24,394 nucleotides of DNA, from the NCBI GenBank assembly GCA_934644965.1, contig CAKUDG010000035.1, forward strand, positions 1-24,394, given 5' to 3'. Under the pieces are notes generated by a model. The model was not told the DNA's origin, made no database searches, and worked only from the letters and a program-made list of their open reading frames with translations. The stretch's first letter is position 1; each line of letters starts with the position of its first letter. The DNA is from an uncultured Victivallales bacterium (GTDB lineage Bacteria > Verrucomicrobiota > Lentisphaeria > Victivallales > UBA1829). Shown here piece by piece: positions 21,901 through 24,394 of the stretch. The position numbers and the translations under genes are program-made.

Positions 21901-24222
21901 ATGAAAAAGAATCCGCAGAAAAAACTTCCTGAACTTCTGGCGCCCGCCGGAAATCTGGCATGCGCTCTCGCCGCTTTTGATGCAGGCGCGGATGCGGTTT
22001 ACGCCGGACTGAAACGCTTCAACGCCCGGGAACGGACGGAGAATTTTTCTGAGGAGGAGCTTTCCCGGCTCCTGGCCTGGGCGGCAAGAAATTCCAAACG
22101 GGTTTACATTACCTTCAATACACTGGTCAAGGAGTCGGAGCTGGACGAGGCCGCGGAGATTCTGTCCCGTCTGGAAGAACTTCGGCCGGACGCACTGATC
22201 GTGCAGGATCTCGGGATTCTGGGTCTGATTCGGGAGTATTTCCCGAAACTCACGGTACACGCCTCCACTCAGATGGGGCTTCATAATTCCGCCGGGCTTG
22301 CACTTGCTGCAAAACTCGGCATCCGGCGTGTCATCCTGGAGCGTCAGATCCAGCTGGACGAGCTGGAGCTCATGATGGCACGGAAACCCGAATCGGTGGA
22401 ACTGGAAATGTTCATCCACGGCGCGCTCTGCTGCTGCATTTCAGGGACCTGCCTTCTTTCATCCTGGCTCGGCGGCTGGAGCGGGAACCGCGGGAAATGC
22501 AAACAGCCTTGCCGCCGCCGCTATCACGGGGAGAAGGGAAACGGTTTTTTCCTCTCGGCACAGGATCTCTGCACGATTGAGATTCTGCCGCGGATTCTGC
22601 GGAGCGGGGTGGCGTCTTTAAAAATTGAGGGGCGTCTCCGGAGGGCCGATTATGTGTCCCGCGTGGTGTCCGCCTACCGGATGGCTTTGGATGCCGCCGC
22701 AGAGGAGGATCCCGCCGCATTCCGGGAAGTCCTGCCGGGCGCACGGGAACTGCTGGGAAAAACCTGCGGCCGCCGATGGTCCCTCGGCTTCTACACGCCG
22801 GAATCCGCCGCCGCTTTGATGAAACATGACGCCATGGGGGTTTCCGGACTGCTTTCCGGGAAAGTGACCGGCGTCTCCGGGAACGGTTTCCATCTGCATG
22901 CCCTGCGCCGTCTCCATGTGGGAGACGCCATCCGCATTCAGCCGCGGAGCGGAGATGAGGGGCCGGCCATGCTGATTACAAAGATGACCCGTGCCGGACT
23001 GCCGGTCAAACGGGTCCTCAAAGGGGAAGACTGTTTCATTCATTCCGACAAGGAAGTCCCGCGCGACGCCTTCGTCTACAAGACCGGCGAAAGCTTTGCG
23101 GATTATACCCGCCGGATTGCCGAACTCCCCGCATTCAAACCCGTACTGGATCTTCAAATTGCGCTTTCAAGATCCCGTATCTCTGTGGATGCGGGGAAGG
23201 GGCGCTTCTGGGAGAAGACTCTTTCCCTGGATGCCGCCGCTTCGCAGCCGCTTTCCGCGGAATGGATTGTACGCGAATTCAAGGATTTGTATTCTGAACA
23301 TTTTTCCTTTGGGCAGATCCATGTTTCCGTGGAGGAGAATCCTTTTCTTCCGGCGAGTCTTTTCAAAAGTCTGCGCCGGGAATTCCGGGACTGGCTGGAT
23401 GCTCTTCCTCCGGGATCATCTTCCTCACGCTCCGCCGCAGGCGGAGCGGCGGGAGGATCGGATTCTCTGGCCCGTTTCCGGCGGGACTATGCGCGGATCT
23501 TGTGCCATCCCCGGGGGGCCGCCGGAGGGTCCGCAGCTTCGCCTCTTTACACGATGCTTCTTTCCGGGTCGCGGCATGCGGCAGCGGAGGCGGCAGGGGG
23601 AAAAAAGGGGATGGGGGTTCCGCCTCGGAAGAATTGTGTGATTGCCAGAGAAATAAAAGATCATCCATCGCCTTCTGAAGAATTGTTTCTCCCGTTTTTT
23701 GTAAATGAAAACGCTTTGGACGGGGTGAGAAGGGCGCTGGAACGGCACTTCGCCGCAGGAGGAAGGAGAGTCCGGGTGACGTCTCTCCATCATTTTGCTC
23801 TTCTGGAGGATTTCCCGGAAGCGGTAATCAGGACAGCTCTTCCGCTGCCGGTCTGCAACTCCATGGCGGTTCTGGAACTGCAATCTCTCGGGGCAGATAT
23901 GGTGCAGGCATGGCTGGAACTGGAAAAGGGGGAACTGGAGAAACTCATCCGGAAATCGAGTCTCCCGCTTGAAATATACCGTTATGGACGCCCTGCGTTG
24001 CTTTCCACTCGTGCGGTTCTGGCGGCAGACGGGAAAATTTCTGATGCCCGGGGAAACGTCTTCCGGGTCTTCCGGGAGGGAATTCTGACTCGCGTTTACG
24101 CAGAGAAGGTTTTATCTCTTCCTGAGATGGAGGGAGCCGGAGGATATTTTTTTGATCTGACTCATGCCTCTTCCGGGGAAACCGACACAGCCAGATTCAA
24201 TTTTGATTTCACCTTTTCCTGA
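21901..24222 (+). CDS. U32 family peptidase with DUF3656 (RlhA-like)
   Basis: A protein of 773 residues. The U32 core begins ELLAPAGNLACALAAFDAGADAVYAG and includes VHASTQMGLHNSAG and GVASLKIEGRLRRADYV. The signature segment MFIHGALCCCISGTCLLSS...GNRGKCKQPCR has the four conserved cysteines C177, C184, C200 and C204, which bind an Fe-S cluster in this family. The later part (about 340-773) fits the DUF3656 type, with an extra Ala/Gly/Ser-rich insert near 510-560. E. coli RlhA, which hydroxylates C2501 of 23S rRNA, has this architecture; hydroxylation of RNA rather than proteolysis is therefore the likely job. I chose ATG 21901; the frame is open back to 20155, but only antisense to the lol genes. 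AGAGG lies 16 bases upstream, too far for a good ribosome site. Confidence 0.9.
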   Translation: MKKNPQKKLPELLAPAGNLACALAAFDAGADAVYAGLKRFNARERTENFSEEELSRLLAWAARNSKRVYITFNTLVKESELDEAAEILSRLEELRPDALIVQDLGILGLIREYFPKLTVHASTQMGLHNSAGLALAAKLGIRRVILERQIQLDELELMMARKPESVELEMFIHGALCCCISGTCLLSSWLGGWSGNRGKCKQPCRRRYHGEKGNGFFLSAQDLCTIEILPRILRSGVASLKIEGRLRRADYVSRVVSAYRMALDAAAEEDPAAFREVLPGARELLGKTCGRRWSLGFYTPESAAALMKHDAMGVSGLLSGKVTGVSGNGFHLHALRRLHVGDAIRIQPRSGDEGPAMLITKMTRAGLPVKRVLKGEDCFIHSDKEVPRDAFVYKTGESFADYTRRIAELPAFKPVLDLQIALSRSRISVDAGKGRFWEKTLSLDAAASQPLSAEWIVREFKDLYSEHFSFGQIHVSVEENPFLPASLFKSLRREFRDWLDALPPGSSSSRSAAGGAAGGSDSLARFRRDYARILCHPRGAAGGSAASPLYTMLLSGSRHAAAEAAGGKKGMGVPPRKNCVIAREIKDHPSPSEELFLPFFVNENALDGVRRALERHFAAGGRRVRVTSLHHFALLEDFPEAVIRTALPLPVCNSMAVLELQSLGADMVQAWLELEKGELEKLIRKSSLPLEIYRYGRPALLSTRAVLAADGKISDARGNVFRVFREGILTRVYAEKVLSLPEMEGAGGYFFDLTHASSGETDTARFNFDFTFS

Positions 24223-24256
24223 CCCGGATGAAATAAAGAAAAGAATTAAAAAAATA

Positions 24257-24274
24257 CGGCAGGCTTGCCTGCCG
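24257..24274 (-). terminator. Hairpin that reads as a minus-strand terminator
   Basis: An 8-bp perfect stem with a TT loop is followed, on the minus strand, by a T-rich run (complement of the A-rich 24240-24256). It faces any minus-strand transcription coming from beyond the right edge. The second copy at 24366-24383 has an even longer T-run on that strand. Confidence 0.5.
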
Positions 24275-24305
24275 GGTGCAGGGAATGCAGCGAGAGCCGA
24301 GGTGT

Positions 24306-24332
24306 ATGAGGGCGAGGAGCCCTCATGTTTTT
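24306..24332 (+). terminator. Rho-independent terminator downstream of the U32 gene
   Basis: ATGAGGGC (24306-24313) pairs perfectly with GCCCTCAT (24319-24326) around a GAGGA loop, followed by GTTTTT. It lies 84 bases past the U32 stop codon and should end its transcript. Confidence 0.65.
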
Positions 24333-24394
24333 CAGGAAAAAAATAAAATATAAAAATAAAAAAAACGGCAGGCTTGCCTGCCGGGTGCAGGGAA

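Larger units (their letters stand above)
24256..24394. repeat. Start of a tandem 109-bp hairpin repeat
   Basis: Thirty bases at 24256-24285 recur exactly at 24365-24394, where the window ends, giving a period of 109 bases. Each unit starts with the perfect hairpin CGGCAGGC-TT-GCCTGCCG (24257-24274; again 24366-24383). A spacer follows, then a second hairpin (24306-24326) and an A-rich tail (24335-24365). No other copy occurs in the window. Confidence 0.75.

Noticed and set aside
24256..24394. CRISPR array at the right end
   Set aside because: The period is 109 bases and the unit carries two long hairpins and an A-rich tail, unlike a CRISPR repeat-spacer pattern, and no cas genes are near.

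Overview
The window is moderately GC-rich and comes from a bacterium with a Gram-negative type envelope: it carries a lipoprotein-releasing (Lol) ABC transporter, a non-mevalonate isoprenoid gene (dxs), hemW and NIF-type Fe-S genes. My loose impression is a member of the PVC superphylum, for example Lentisphaerota. No rRNA, tRNA or taxonomic marker gene is present, so this is low-confidence inference.

Layout. (1) 2-107: the end of a plus-strand reading frame and a terminator, inside a dense set of palindromes. (2) 109-4850, minus strand: five head genes of a Mu-like phage in Mu order (gp29/DUF935 portal, protease I, a decoration-like protein, major head gpT, gp36/DUF1320). No terminase, gp30/F, transposase or tail gene is seen, so this is an isolated head module or a prophage remnant with intact frames. 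(3) 4851-5100: a polypurine spacer. (4) 5101-7937, minus strand: hemW, overlapped by the stop codon of a membrane histidine-kinase-like gene whose H-box histidine is a lysine. (5) 8368-13510, plus strand: a Pmp3-family small membrane protein, dxs, a cytoplasmic FHA-GAF histidine kinase behind a good promoter, and a DUF486 membrane protein. (6) 13699-19084, plus strand: an AGE-family epimerase, ribF, an unusual HTH-TM-coiled-coil protein, a class V cysteine desulfurase and a NifU C-terminal-domain scaffold. (7) 19085-19733: no gene, but a G-quadruplex motif. (8) 19734-21744, minus strand: lolD and a lolC/E permease with overlapping ends. (9) 21901-24222, plus strand: a U32 peptidase/DUF3656 protein of the RlhA type. 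(10) 24256-24394: the start of a tandem 109-bp repeat whose unit carries two hairpins.

How the genes relate. Most of the window is housekeeping: isoprenoid precursors (dxs), flavin cofactors (ribF), Fe-S supply (desulfurase plus NifU) and Fe-S-dependent enzymes (hemW, U32), and lipoprotein export (lolC/E-lolD). Two sensor kinases lie here with no response regulator beside them. The parts most worth a second look are the isolated Mu-like head module, the kinase-like protein without a canonical phospho-acceptor, the membrane-tethered HTH/coiled-coil protein two bases upstream of the desulfurase, and the hairpin-rich elements at both ends of the window.
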